From contig NZ_CBDDJZ010000002.1 of NCBI RefSeq assembly GCF_965229915.1, positions 310,001 through 374,000 of the forward strand: DNA of 64,000 nt. The letters run 5' to 3'. A model generated the notes under the pieces. It searched no databases. It was not told where the DNA came from and saw only the letters and a program-made list of their open reading frames with translations. Made by a program: the position numbers and the translations under genes. This DNA is from Marinoscillum sp965229915. Lineage in GTDB: Bacteria; Bacteroidota; Bacteroidia; Cytophagales; Cyclobacteriaceae. Below, in pieces: positions 17,673 to 27,399 of this stretch (its first letter is position 1; every line of letters starts with the position of its first letter).

Positions 17673-17701
17673 AATATACGTGTAGCTAATTAGCTACACA
17701 A
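17671..17701 (-). promoter_or_regulatory. Bacteroidota-type promoter of the ArsR operon
   Basis: On the minus strand, TATATTTG at 17671-17678 matches the -7 consensus TAnnTTTG exactly and a TTG at 17699-17701 is the -33 box, with a 20-base spacer that is typical for Bacteroidota. The spacer is almost wholly occupied by operator 2. The start codon at 17652 is about 19 bases from the -7 box. Confidence 0.7.
17680..17699. promoter_or_regulatory. Probable ArsR operator 2, perfect 20-base palindrome
   Basis: GTGTAGCTAATTAGCTACAC is a perfect palindrome containing the same TGTAG-N8-CTACA pattern as operator 1, with centres 26 bases apart. It sits between the -33 and -7 boxes of the operon promoter. 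It could also influence the divergent beta-glucosidase gene, whose -7 box lies 44 bases away. Confidence 0.7.
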
Positions 17702-17742
17702 ATAAACTTTTTATGTGTCCTTTAGACACTTTGATAAAATCG

Positions 17743-17750
17743 TATATTTG
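17743..17750 (+). promoter_or_regulatory. Candidate -7 box for the GH3 gene
   Basis: TATATTTG is an exact match to TAnnTTTG, 19 bases before the GH3 start codon. A TTG at the normal -33 distance is not present, so the promoter is either weak or activated. Confidence 0.45.
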
Positions 17751-17769
17751 ACATCTAAACCCCACATGT

Positions 17770-20178
17770 ATGAAGAAGTATATTAAAATCGTTTTAATTA
17801 CCCTGTTGAGCTTGGTAGCTCTCTTGGTCATCGTAGGTTTTGGTGGATGGATGTACCTCAAAAATAGTTTCCTGGAATTTGAAGAGGATTATAGCCAGAG
17901 TATACAAGTCCAGCAGAAAACGACAGATGGATACACCTATACAGATCGCAATGGTAATGGCACTCTGGACCCGTATGAAGATGCACGAAAATCTATCGAC
18001 GAACGCTCCTCGGATTTGTTAGCGCAAATGACTATTGATGAAAAGATCCATCTACTCAAAGGGTCTGGAATTGCATCCGCTATGGGACGCGTCGAACCAG
18101 GTACTGGTATTCCGGGAGCTGTGGGGACCATTGTTCCCACTCCGCGCCTTGGGATACCCACCACTTACCTGTCTGACGGTCCGGCTGGTTTGAGAATAGC
18201 TCCTAAACGACCAAATGAGGATCGAACGTATTACTGCACCGCATTCCCGATTGCTACACTGCTAGCTTCTACATGGAACACTGACCTGGTGCAAGAAGTA
18301 GGTTCAGCGATGGGAAATGAAGCCGTTGAATACGGAATTGACGTCATTTTAGGACCTGGAGTCAATATTCATAGGCACCCTCTTTGTGGGCGTAATTTTG
18401 AGTACTATTCGGAAGACCCTCTATTAACTGGTTTCATGGGTGCAGCTATGGTCAACGGCATTGAATCTCACGAAGTAGGGACTTCTGTCAAACACTATGT
18501 GGCCAATAACCAGGAAACAAATAGAAATAACAACAACACAATCGTTTCTGAACGCGCTTTGAGAGAACTCTACCTCAAAGGTTTTGAAATTGTCGTCAAA
18601 AAGTCTCAGCCATGGACCATCATGTCTTCCTACAATAAGGTAAACGGCACCTACACATCTGAGAGTCCTTATCTTTTAACTGAGGTTCTTCGTAATGATT
18701 GGGGGTTCGAAGGTCTGGTGATGTCAGACTGGTTTGGTGGCAATGATGCTGTTGCTCAGATCAATGCAGGTAATGACTTATTAGAACCCGGCACTAAATT
18801 GCAATGGGACGATTTAATAGAAGGATATGAAAACGGAACCTTAAGTGAAGAATCGATCAATAGATCAGTAAAAAGAATCCTGGAGTTGATCATCAAATCT
18901 GGCAAACTGGATGGAGAAACATTTGGGAACAATCCCGACTTGAAAGCACATGCCCAAACAACGCGTCAATCTGCAGCCGAAGGAATGGTCCTGCTTAAGA
19001 ACGAATCAACTCTCCCTCTCGCTAGCAGCAAGAACATAGCACTTTTTGGAGTGACCTCTTACGACTTCATTGCAGGTGGTACAGGCTCTGGTGATGTAAA
19101 CGAAGCATACACAGTATCCCTGGAAGAAGGCCTTACCAATGCTGGATTTTCCATTAATCAACAAGCCAAAGAGATTTACGAGGCTCACAAAGCTGCTAAT
19201 CCTGAGGCATTCGTTAAGCCTGAAGGCATGAATGCGATGTTTCAGCCCTACAACCCACCACAAATACCTTATACAAAAGAGCAGATAGAGCAGGTCTCCA
19301 CCGGATCGGATGTAGCCATTATCACTATAGGTAGAAATGCTGGCGAAGGTGGTGATCGGGTAGAAAAAGATGACTTCTTGTTGACAGCCGTAGAACAAGA
19401 GATGATCAAGAACATTACTGACACTTATCATCAAGCAAATAAAAAAGTAGTGGTTGTTCTCAATATTGGTGGAGTGATCGAAACAGCTTCCTGGAAAAAC
19501 ATCCCAGATGCTATCCTGCTGGCGTGGCAAGGCGGACAAGAAGGCGGAAACTCAGTCGCCGATATCCTCAGTGGTAAAGTAAACCCAAGTGGAAAACTTC
19601 CCATGACCTTCCCTATCAACCTGAATGATCATGCCGCTAATGCCAACTTCCCGCTGGATGGAAAGCCAATGGGAATGTTTGATATGGTGGCTGGGAAAGA
19701 AGTACCAGAAAATGAACAAGTCGCCAATGTAGATTATACCAACTATGAGGAAGGGATTTATGTCGGATATCGCCATTTTGACAAAGCGGGTATAGAGGTT
19801 TCATATCCTTTTGGCTTTGGGATGTCTTATTCCTCGTTTAGCATAGATACCTTGATAACCAAGCTCAAAAATGACACTATTTATGCCTCTACTCGTGTGA
19901 CCAACACGGGAGACATTGCTGGAAAAGAAGTCGTTCAGCTGTACTTCTCAAAGGTCAATTCATCTATTGACAGACCTGTACAGGAGTTAAAAGAGTTCGC
20001 AAAAACCGACATTTTAGAACCTGGTGAATCAGAGGAGTTGACATTCCGTATCCCGGTTTCAGAACTGAGCTATTGGAACGAATCATCTGACGAATGGTCA
20101 CTGGAAAATGGTGTGTACGAAGTTCGTGCAGGTGCATCTTCCAGAGATATCAAGAAAATATCCATGGTGGAACTATAA
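17770..20178 (+). CDS. Glycoside hydrolase family 3 beta-glucosidase
   Basis: 802-residue GH3 enzyme that would release terminal beta-linked glucose (or related sugar) from oligosaccharides. An N-terminal membrane helix (VLITLLSLVALLVIVGFGGW) anchors it outside the cytoplasm. A Ca-binding-like loop follows (DRNGNGTLDPYED, ~59-71), then the TIM-barrel domain with KHYVANNQE and the nucleophile D320 in VMSDWFG, the alpha/beta sandwich domain (QGGQEGGNSVADILSG, where the acid/base region lies in GEGGDRVEKDD) and a C-terminal fibronectin-III-like domain (TRVTNTGDIAGKEVVQLY). Specificity within GH3 cannot be fixed. The gene stands alone, transcribed away from the ArsR operon, and ends at a strong hairpin terminator. 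Confidence 0.93.
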   Translation: MKKYIKIVLITLLSLVALLVIVGFGGWMYLKNSFLEFEEDYSQSIQVQQKTTDGYTYTDRNGNGTLDPYEDARKSIDERSSDLLAQMTIDEKIHLLKGSGIASAMGRVEPGTGIPGAVGTIVPTPRLGIPTTYLSDGPAGLRIAPKRPNEDRTYYCTAFPIATLLASTWNTDLVQEVGSAMGNEAVEYGIDVILGPGVNIHRHPLCGRNFEYYSEDPLLTGFMGAAMVNGIESHEVGTSVKHYVANNQETNRNNNNTIVSERALRELYLKGFEIVVKKSQPWTIMSSYNKVNGTYTSESPYLLTEVLRNDWGFEGLVMSDWFGGNDAVAQINAGNDLLEPGTKLQWDDLIEGYENGTLSEESINRSVKRILELIIKSGKLDGETFGNNPDLKAHAQTTRQSAAEGMVLLKNESTLPLASSKNIALFGVTSYDFIAGGTGSGDVNEAYTVSLEEGLTNAGFSINQQAKEIYEAHKAANPEAFVKPEGMNAMFQPYNPPQIPYTKEQIEQVSTGSDVAIITIGRNAGEGGDRVEKDDFLLTAVEQEMIKNITDTYHQANKKVVVVLNIGGVIETASWKNIPDAILLAWQGGQEGGNSVADILSGKVNPSGKLPMTFPINLNDHAANANFPLDGKPMGMFDMVAGKEVPENEQVANVDYTNYEEGIYVGYRHFDKAGIEVSYPFGFGMSYSSFSIDTLITKLKNDTIYASTRVTNTGDIAGKEVVQLYFSKVNSSIDRPVQELKEFAKTDILEPGESEELTFRIPVSELSYWNESSDEWSLENGVYEVRAGASSRDIKKISMVEL

Positions 20179-20200
20179 TTCAACCAAAACCTTTTGTTAA

Positions 20201-20229
20201 AAACCTCTTCAGAAATCGTGAAGAGGTTT
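20201..20229. terminator. Rho-independent bidirectional terminator
   Basis: Stem AAACCTCTTC / GAAGAGGTTT (10 pairs, 9-base loop) followed by a T run on the plus strand and preceded by an A run for the minus strand. It lies between the convergent GH3 and PQQ dehydrogenase genes and can serve both. Confidence 0.85.
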
Positions 20230-20237
20230 TTTTTAGT

Positions 20238-22349
20238 TCATGGCAATGCAAAAGCCACATATAAATTACCACTTGGCGTGCTTAATTTGGTTCCTCCACA
20301 TGCTAGTGCAATGTATTGCTTGCCGTTAACCATGTAAGTGGCTGGGGTAGCAAAGGAAGCAGCAGGCAGTTTTGTTTCCCAAAGTAGCTTTCCGGTGTAT
20401 TTATCAAAAGCTCTGAAATAACCATCTTTGGTGGCCGCTATGAATAGTAATCCGTTTGAAGTCACGATCGGTCCTCCATAGTTCTCCACTCCGGTAGCAT
20501 CAATCCCTTGCTTCTTCAACTCCGGTTCATGACCAAGAGGAATCCGCCACTTGTACGCTCCAGTGTTTAGATCAATGGCGCTCAAAGTACCCCATGGTGG
20601 TGATATGGCTGGCAAGCCCTTCATATCCAAAAACTTGTTGTACCCGACACTGCGATATGGTAATGAGACCTTATCCGACGCTTCTATGTGAGCTATTTCA
20701 TTTTTCTCTTCATCGTACAAATAAGCCATTAAGGCCTGAATTTCAGAGCTGGATAAGGTCGGGAAACCCGTCATCATTCCTTTTCCATTCCTAACAATGT
20801 TCATGACGAACTCTTTATCTCTTCTACCTGCCAAATCTATCAGCGATGGGTAGTTAGGATTACCCTCACGATCTGCACCATGACAACCCATACAGTATGA
20901 GGTATACAGTCGATGGCCCGTCGTGAGACTTGTAAGCTCTTCCTCTCTTGGTGTGGGAATCATACGGTGAATCCATGCCATTTCATTTGCATTCACATAT
21001 AGCACTCCTTCTGGATCTGCAGCAGCTCCACCCCATTCAGCTCCACCATCATATCCAGGCAATAATACTGCGCCCCGCAAGCTTCCCGGTGCATATTGAG
21101 CCTTATCGTAGGACTCCAACTCTTCCAGTAATTCTGTACGATTAGCAGCATATGGACTAATATCATCAGGCGTCAAATCGCTTGACTGTCGAGCAAATGG
21201 AGCTGGTTTGGTAGGGAAAGGTTGAGTTGGCCAGGTCTCCTCTCCCTCTAAATCACTTAACGGCACTGGTCGCTCTTCGATTGGAAAGATGGGTTGTCCG
21301 GTAAGCCGATCAAAAACAAAGACATAACCTTGTTTGGTCACCTGGGCTACCACATCGATCACTTTCCCATCTCGTGTGATGGTCATCAGGTTTGGCGGTG
21401 CTGGCAGATCTCTGTCCCAAATGTCATGATGTGTCGTTTGATAATGCCAGATACGCTCACCAGTGTTGGCATCAAGTGCCAGCAAGCAATTGGCAAAAAG
21501 GTTTTGGCCCTTTCTATTCCCTCCATAAAAATCGTAGGACACTGACCCTGTGGGCACGAAGACCATGCCGTTCTCATAATCTATCGCCATGCCCGCCCAG
21601 TTATTGGCAGCTCCAACTGATTCATTTTGATAAGCACCAGGTGGAAATGTTTCTGCACCAAACTCCCCGGGATATGGAATAGTGTGAAAAATCCATTCCA
21701 GTTCACCAGTCCTTACATTGAATGCTCGAATATCTCCAGGAGCCGCATCAGCGTCTTCAGAAACCCTTACAGGCATGATAATCAGATCCTTATAAATTGC
21801 TCCAGGTGTATTGGAATTGATGAACTTATCCTTTGCTGCTTCCGGTAATCCAAGATGCAAATCAACTTTTCCTTGATCACCAAATTTCTGGATTGGAGTT
21901 CCACTCTCTGCATCCAGGCACCAAAGGTCTGACCCTATTGTATAAAAGATTCTGCTTTCTGTGCCATCAGTCCAGTAAGAAACGCCACGACTGGTGCTTG
22001 CCCAATGCTTCAGCGTATCTCCAAACAGCCATAACTCTTGACCTGTAGCGGCATCTAGTGCAAAAGCCTGCAATGTTGGTGTCACGCCAAATAAAACACC
22101 TTCTATGATTAACGGATTGGTTTGCATCTGACCGGCACTGGGTGTTTCATACGTCCAGGCTATTTGTAAATCACCAACATTATCAGGAGTGATCTGATCG
22201 AGTGTAGTATAGTGATTACGATCAGGTCCACCGAGATACTCAGACCAATTGTTGGTGCTAAGGCTTGCTGGCCGGTCACATGCAGACAATGCAACAAATA
22301 AGACTATGAACGTCAAAAACTTGATCGGGTGCGGCATTAGGTTCATCAA
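20238..22349 (-). CDS. PQQ-dependent dehydrogenase lipoprotein with inserted cytochrome c domain
   Basis: 703-residue quinoprotein of the membrane/periplasmic PQQ-dependent dehydrogenase (glucose dehydrogenase-like) family. Lipobox in FVALSAC (Cys24). Eight-bladed propeller tryptophan-docking motifs recur (GQELWLFGD, GELEWIF, GERIWHYQ, GKLLWE). A class I cytochrome c domain with CMGCH (Cys486, Cys489, His490) and distal-Met candidates in GMMTGFP is inserted between blades at ~475-545; the propeller resumes after it. It would oxidise a sugar or alcohol and pass electrons through its own haem to the respiratory chain. PQQ synthesis genes are not in the window. Confidence 0.93.
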   Translation of the reverse strand: MMNLMPHPIKFLTFIVLFVALSACDRPASLSTNNWSEYLGGPDRNHYTTLDQITPDNVGDLQIAWTYETPSAGQMQTNPLIIEGVLFGVTPTLQAFALDAATGQELWLFGDTLKHWASTSRGVSYWTDGTESRIFYTIGSDLWCLDAESGTPIQKFGDQGKVDLHLGLPEAAKDKFINSNTPGAIYKDLIIMPVRVSEDADAAPGDIRAFNVRTGELEWIFHTIPYPGEFGAETFPPGAYQNESVGAANNWAGMAIDYENGMVFVPTGSVSYDFYGGNRKGQNLFANCLLALDANTGERIWHYQTTHHDIWDRDLPAPPNLMTITRDGKVIDVVAQVTKQGYVFVFDRLTGQPIFPIEERPVPLSDLEGEETWPTQPFPTKPAPFARQSSDLTPDDISPYAANRTELLEELESYDKAQYAPGSLRGAVLLPGYDGGAEWGGAAADPEGVLYVNANEMAWIHRMIPTPREEELTSLTTGHRLYTSYCMGCHGADREGNPNYPSLIDLAGRRDKEFVMNIVRNGKGMMTGFPTLSSSEIQALMAYLYDEEKNEIAHIEASDKVSLPYRSVGYNKFLDMKGLPAISPPWGTLSAIDLNTGAYKWRIPLGHEPELKKQGIDATGVENYGGPIVTSNGLLFIAATKDGYFRAFDKYTGKLLWETKLPAASFATPATYMVNGKQYIALACGGTKLSTPSGNLYVAFALP

Positions 22350-22425
22350 TTGATTTAATGATTACCCTTCTAAGATAGCAAATACTCACTCGGTGTTCTG
22401 TAACTGATAGTGGAGATATAATGCC

Positions 22426-22460
22426 AAAAGCCCCGTTCTCAAGGAGAGACCGGGGCTTTT
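22426..22460 (-). terminator. Rho-independent terminator
   Basis: AAAAGCCCCG ... CGGGGCTTTT, a 10-base GC-rich stem extended inside by TTCTC/GAGA, with T runs on both strands. Positioned 25 bases beyond the end of the minus-strand permease gene. Confidence 0.85.
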
Positions 22461-22484
22461 CATTGATAACTAGCCAACTAAACG

Positions 22485-24887
22485 CTATTCATATCTCAAA
22501 GATTGGACTGGATTAACAACTGCTGCTTTGAGTGTGCGCAAGCTCGCTATTGCCAGGGATACCAGGATAATAGTAACCATCGGTATGGCAAAAGTGAAAA
22601 AATCCATGTCCTTGTGGTTATTGAAAATATCAGATATCAACGCATTGATCAGGTAATAGCCAGCCGTTACACCTATTGCCGAAGAGATGAATAGTAAGAA
22701 GAAATAGCCTTTGCTAATCAAGTAGACAATATGGCTTACCTCTCCACCGAGCACTTTCCGCACCCCAATTTCTTTGGTCTTTCTGATCAGGTTGATTGAC
22801 ACTAGTGTAAATAAACCCAAACAAGAAAGTATGAAAGCCACCACTCCTAAAAAGGTGAATATGGTCAAAATATTATTGTTCACACGCTTGGCTTCACTAA
22901 GCAGTTCATCCTGGTAAAAACCAGCAAATACTTTATTCGGAATTTTGCCATTCCATTCACTCTCGAGGTAGTCATAAACTTCCGTCACATGCCCAATATC
23001 CGTTCGGCAAGCGATGAAACTATAGGTGCCGTCATCTTCAAATTTCAGGCTTTTTAAACGGAAGCCTACAGGCTGCAATGGTGCCCAAAAACCATAGAGG
23101 TAAAAGTCTTTCACTACTCCAACAACAGTCAGTGTAGTGGTATCATTGATCACCACCCGTTTTCCTAGTGGCTCCTTCCAACCATAAGACTCAACCAGCT
23201 TCTCATTAACGATAATCGAGCTCTTACTATCCGAAGCTTCCAGTTCTCTGGAAAAGGATCTTCCCTGGATCACATCCAATCCCATGGTCTCGATGTAATC
23301 GATCCCCACATCCAGCATGCTCGTATTCACCTCTTCACCATCATGCTTCAAAGCCACACCATAGTTACCACGCCCGATGTGGTTCTTTGCACTGGCAAAT
23401 AGTTCGATATTCGGATTGGCCAGCATGGACGCTTTCATCTTCTGGTACTGGGTCTCATTGAGCAGATTAATAGCAATTATCTGATCGCGCTCATACCCCA
23501 GATCCAATGTATCCTGATAAATCGCATTTTGGATGAAGGCTACACTAGCAAAAATGGCGATTACAGTGAAGGTGTATTGTGCTGCCAGTAAGAATTTAGT
23601 CAGACGACTGCTTCCTCCAATGCTGAGACCACCTCTCAAGATGTTTACTGGTTTATACCTACTGATATACAATGATGGATAAAGGCCTGCAAGGACTGTT
23701 GTAAACACCAGTAACAGTGCCAAAAACAAATAAAATCCGATATCACTTGACAGGTCAAGTTCTAACTCCATTCCCTCCCACATCGCAGCGTATGCCGGCA
23801 CGAGATAGGTAGCAATACCAATAGAAATCAACAATGCCAGGAAACACACCGTCAAGTTTTCGGTCATGAACTGCTTAATCAGCTGCTTTCTGCTACCACC
23901 CAGTACTTTTCGAACACCAATTTCCTTTAACCGACGGTTAGAGTTTGCTATCGCCGTGTTAGTAAAGTTGAAACAGGCCACCAATAAAATCAACAGAGCC
24001 ATGATCTGCGGAGTAAGCACAGCGGCAGGATCCATGGCTTTTGTCAAATTATCCGACCATATTTCTTTGGATGTATGTGCATGGGTGCTCATGGGACTCA
24101 GCAGAAAACGCGCCATGATAAAGTCTTCTCTGGCTTCTTGCTGGATGGGAATGTACTGCTGAAGTTGCTTCTCCAAACCTTTAGCCTGAGTTGGATCGTT
24201 GAGATAGACAAACGTATTTTGGGCAAAAGTTCCCCAATTGTTCTTCACATTGTCGTCATACATTCGAAACCGATTCTCAAAGTTGGTCAGTATTTCAAAA
24301 TGCACGGATGAATTCTGAGGTGCTTTTTCGACTACACCGGCGATCACAAAATTGAAGCTCATTCCTGTATCATCAAATACGGTCAGCACATTGCCAAGCG
24401 GATCAGCATCTCCGTAGAATTTCTGAGCATACTCATCAGTGATCACCGCTCTTTCCAAATCGTGATAGGCGCTGAGATCTCCGGCAATCACAGGAAAAGT
24501 GAACGACTCCAGAAAGCCTGGTTCGGCATAGCATACTGATGTATTAAAGACCTTGTCAGGCATGGTTTCATCCCGAACGGTAAACACGTGGCTTTCAAAG
24601 CGAAATACACGATCGACACCAGAGAGGTCCTCTCTCATGGCCTCCGCCATCGGCATAGGAATGCGGCCGAACTCATGCAGATCACCCTGACGCTCGTGTA
24701 TGCCATGCACCTTATAAATGTGGTTGATCTGTGTGTGATTGGTATCGAAATCCCAGTTATACTTCGAGTTGAGGTAGGCAACAATGCAGCAGGCCAATGC
24801 CAGTCCAAGTCCAACGATGTTTATAGCTACATAAACCTTGTTGCGAGAAAGGTTTCGGATGGCAACTTTCAAAAAATTCTTGAGCAT
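22485..24887 (-). CDS. MacB/FtsX-type ABC transporter permease
   Basis: 800-residue permease with duplicated FtsX/MacB architecture: a first TM helix after MLKNFLKVAIRNLSRNK, a large periplasmic MacB_PCD domain, three TM helices, then a second helix/periplasmic/three-helix unit. The duplicated motif REIGVRKVLGG appears as LKEIGVRKVLGGSRKQ and TKEIGVRKVLGGEVSH. Such single-polypeptide eight-TM permeases are abundant in Bacteroidota and pair with a MacB-like ATPase, perhaps in lipoprotein, peptide or mechanotransmission roles. No ATPase gene is adjacent, so it must use a partner encoded elsewhere. Terminated by a strong hairpin. Confidence 0.92.
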   Translation of the reverse strand: MLKNFLKVAIRNLSRNKVYVAINIVGLGLALACCIVAYLNSKYNWDFDTNHTQINHIYKVHGIHERQGDLHEFGRIPMPMAEAMREDLSGVDRVFRFESHVFTVRDETMPDKVFNTSVCYAEPGFLESFTFPVIAGDLSAYHDLERAVITDEYAQKFYGDADPLGNVLTVFDDTGMSFNFVIAGVVEKAPQNSSVHFEILTNFENRFRMYDDNVKNNWGTFAQNTFVYLNDPTQAKGLEKQLQQYIPIQQEAREDFIMARFLLSPMSTHAHTSKEIWSDNLTKAMDPAAVLTPQIMALLILLVACFNFTNTAIANSNRRLKEIGVRKVLGGSRKQLIKQFMTENLTVCFLALLISIGIATYLVPAYAAMWEGMELELDLSSDIGFYLFLALLLVFTTVLAGLYPSLYISRYKPVNILRGGLSIGGSSRLTKFLLAAQYTFTVIAIFASVAFIQNAIYQDTLDLGYERDQIIAINLLNETQYQKMKASMLANPNIELFASAKNHIGRGNYGVALKHDGEEVNTSMLDVGIDYIETMGLDVIQGRSFSRELEASDSKSSIIVNEKLVESYGWKEPLGKRVVINDTTTLTVVGVVKDFYLYGFWAPLQPVGFRLKSLKFEDDGTYSFIACRTDIGHVTEVYDYLESEWNGKIPNKVFAGFYQDELLSEAKRVNNNILTIFTFLGVVAFILSCLGLFTLVSINLIRKTKEIGVRKVLGGEVSHIVYLISKGYFFLLFISSAIGVTAGYYLINALISDIFNNHKDMDFFTFAIPMVTIILVSLAIASLRTLKAAVVNPVQSLRYE

Positions 24888-25080
24888 GATCTTCAGGTTT
24901 GCAGGTATGCACCTTGAAAATCAATCATCATGCCACGAGGATTATCACTCTGATTATCAATAGATTACATACATCATCAGTAGAAGATAATGTTCAATAC
25001 CGAACAAAAAACAACTTCAAAATGGACAAATAACCTTTTTCTTAGAATGCCGTATCCTATCCGCTAATTGAGTGGATTTA

Positions 25081-25425
25081 TCACTCTTCCAACTTCAAAT
25101 CCTGGATCAACAACGAATAATCCACATCCGCTGCTGGTTTCAAAATGGGCATGCCAAAACCCTCCAATTCCGGATGAAGAATGGGCATGATCATTTGTTT
25201 TGTCATAGGTAGCTGGATAGTCACCTGATCTTTAGCAAACGGGTTGTCCTCCAAAATACCTTTAGGAGCCTTAATAATCGGAGGTAAATCCAATTCCAAA
25301 CCCTGATCAAGCTGAAATGAGTATTCTTTCTGAAAGTCAAACTTTGGCTGAGGTTGCTCTTTTAATTGTGCCATGCCTACCATTGGTAGTACCATGATCA
25401 AAATATATAGACTAGAAACTTTCAT
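25081..25425 (-). CDS. Small secreted protein of unknown function
   Basis: 114 residues with a signal peptide (MKVSSLYILIMVLPMVGMAQ). The mature protein is Pro/Leu-rich and low in complexity with paired Pro motifs (LELDLPPIIKAP, MIMPILHPELEGFGMPILKP). No known domain. Standing alone between the permease and the GH13 gene on the same strand; about 59 bases from the GH13 stop. Probably a periplasmic or surface protein. Confidence 0.6.
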   Translation of the reverse strand: MKVSSLYILIMVLPMVGMAQLKEQPQPKFDFQKEYSFQLDQGLELDLPPIIKAPKGILEDNPFAKDQVTIQLPMTKQMIMPILHPELEGFGMPILKPAADVDYSLLIQDLKLEE

Positions 25426-25484
25426 CGTTTAAAGATAACGTGTTTTGAATCATTTTTTGCATCCATTTAAGCACTTATCAATGC

Positions 25485-27242
25485 TTATTGAATGGTTACT
25501 ATAACCGCCTGATACGGTTCCAGGCTCAATTTTCCTCCCTCCGCATTAAACTCCTTGCTGTAGTTATTGATTAGCGTCCCAGTAATACTCATAGTATTCG
25601 ACAACTCTGCAGTAGCCACCTCAACGGAAAAATTGAGTAAAACCAACACTCTCTCATCATTGAGCGTGCGCGTAAATCCGTATATCTGATCGTGATCAGG
25701 CCACAATAATTCATAATCACCATAAACCAGCACCAAGTTATCGTTTCGAAGTGCAGTCATTTTGCGGAAATGATTGAGAACACTGTTTGGATTGTCGTTC
25801 TGCTCTGCTACATTAATTTCAACGTAATTTGGATTAATACGCTTCCAGGGCTTACCCGAAGTAAATCCAGCGTTCTCAGAAGCATCCCATTGCATTGGAG
25901 TTCTTCCATTTTCACGAGAGTTGTAGTTCAGCTCTTTCATAAACGCATCAAGATCGGCTCCTTTAGCTTTGGCTGTTTGATATTTTCCCAGCGCTTCTAT
26001 ATCCACATATTCATCAATGTTCGGCATATCGATATTGGTCATACCCAACTCATCTCCGTAGTAGGTATACGGTGTTCCCCTCATGCTTAGCAAAAATGTA
26101 TTCAACATTTGTGTGGACACCGTTCTGAACTCTGGTCTCGGATCACCAAACCGATTCACCATTCTGGAGTTGTCATGATTGGAAAGAAAAATGGCCATCC
26201 ACCCAGCTTCAGCAAATGCACTATCCCATTTGGAAAAAACCTCTTTGAACTCTGCTAACGTATATCTGTCAGGCGTCCGTGACATGCTCACATAATCAAA
26301 ATGATAGGCTACTTGAAGTTCCTTGCGATCAGCATCCACCAGGTCATGAGCATCTTGGAATGTGCTACCGGAACCTTCAGCCACAGCATAAACATTGTAA
26401 GGCTCCAATACCTCCAGATACATTTCCTTAAGGTATTCATGCAGCTGAGGTCGCAAGCCATGGTACTTAATGAAGTCTGACTCATACCCCTCTGGGAATT
26501 CAGGATAGGTAATGTCCTTACTGGCAAACTGAAAGGCATCCATGCGAAATCCATCTACACCTTTTTCCGCCCAAAACTTCATAATGTCATATACCTCTTG
26601 TCGCAGTTTTGGATTTTCCCAGTTCAGATCTGGTTGAGCCTCAGCAAATGTGTGGAGGTAATACGAATCGGTTTCTTCTACATAGTCCCAACCGCCTTCT
26701 GGATCAAATAAGCTGTATCGATACGGTGGTTCTCCTTTTTCTGCTGGCCACCAGTGATAATACTCTCGATATTCACTGTCCCTTGACTTCTTTGCTGCCT
26801 GAAACCATTCGTGTTGATCGCTGCTGTGGTTGACCACCACATCCAGCACAAATCGGATTCCACGCTGCTGCATTCCCGTCATCATTTCTTCAAAATCCTC
26901 CATGGTTCCATACCTGGGATTAATAGCACGGTAGTCAGCCACATCATAGCCATTATCCACCATTGGCGACTCAAAAAATGGATTCATCCATACGGCGGTT
27001 ATGCCCAAACTCTCCAGATAATCGAGCTCTTCTATGATCCCACGAAAATCTCCATACCCATCACCATCGGAATCTTTAAAGCTCTGCGGGTAGATTTGGT
27101 ATAGTGTCCCTTCTTTCCACCATTGCCGGTCTATTTCAGTCATTTCTTCTTGTTCATCAGTTTCCTCTGAGGATTGGTTGGAGGTATTACAGCTCCAAGT
27201 AACTAGAGCGATCATCGAGATTAGGGAAAGTCGGTACATCAT
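25485..27242 (-). CDS. GH13 alpha-glucosidase/alpha-amylase lipoprotein
   Basis: 585-residue GH13 enzyme close to oligo-1,6-glucosidase/alpha-glucosidase. Lipobox LVTWSC (Cys18) puts it on the membrane, facing the periplasm or cell surface. A Ca site (DSDGDGYGD, 58-66), region I DVVVNHSSDQH, region II GFRMDAF with nucleophile D235, region III VAEG with acid/base E289 and region IV SNHD with D357 are all intact. It would release glucose from maltooligosaccharides or isomaltose-type links. It is one of two carbohydrate-active genes on this strand but there is no SusC/D pair, so no starch-utilisation system is shown here. Confidence 0.92.
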   Translation of the reverse strand: MMYRLSLISMIALVTWSCNTSNQSSEETDEQEEMTEIDRQWWKEGTLYQIYPQSFKDSDGDGYGDFRGIIEELDYLESLGITAVWMNPFFESPMVDNGYDVADYRAINPRYGTMEDFEEMMTGMQQRGIRFVLDVVVNHSSDQHEWFQAAKKSRDSEYREYYHWWPAEKGEPPYRYSLFDPEGGWDYVEETDSYYLHTFAEAQPDLNWENPKLRQEVYDIMKFWAEKGVDGFRMDAFQFASKDITYPEFPEGYESDFIKYHGLRPQLHEYLKEMYLEVLEPYNVYAVAEGSGSTFQDAHDLVDADRKELQVAYHFDYVSMSRTPDRYTLAEFKEVFSKWDSAFAEAGWMAIFLSNHDNSRMVNRFGDPRPEFRTVSTQMLNTFLLSMRGTPYTYYGDELGMTNIDMPNIDEYVDIEALGKYQTAKAKGADLDAFMKELNYNSRENGRTPMQWDASENAGFTSGKPWKRINPNYVEINVAEQNDNPNSVLNHFRKMTALRNDNLVLVYGDYELLWPDHDQIYGFTRTLNDERVLVLLNFSVEVATAELSNTMSITGTLINNYSKEFNAEGGKLSLEPYQAVIVTIQ

Positions 27243-27368
27243 TTTTGGTTTTAGTCGAACCTGAATATACTAAAATATCATTCATCGAATCTTTAATACT
27301 TTCATCTTAACCTCTGAAGTCAGGTAATTCATCCTGCAAAAGCATGCGATTAGGAGGGTTAATCTTTC

Positions 27369-27376
27369 TAATTTTG
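27369..27376 (+). promoter_or_regulatory. Candidate -7 box for hrpB
   Basis: TAATTTTG matches TAnnTTTG. It lies 24 bases before the TTG start codon, predicting a leader of roughly 15-20 bases. No clear -33 TTG. Confidence 0.45.
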
Positions 27377-27399
27377 CAACCTCAATAAAACCAATCAAA

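Noticed and set aside
19006..19539. 177-residue minus-strand frame inside the GH3 gene
   Set aside because: Antisense to conserved GH3 coding sequence; no motif.
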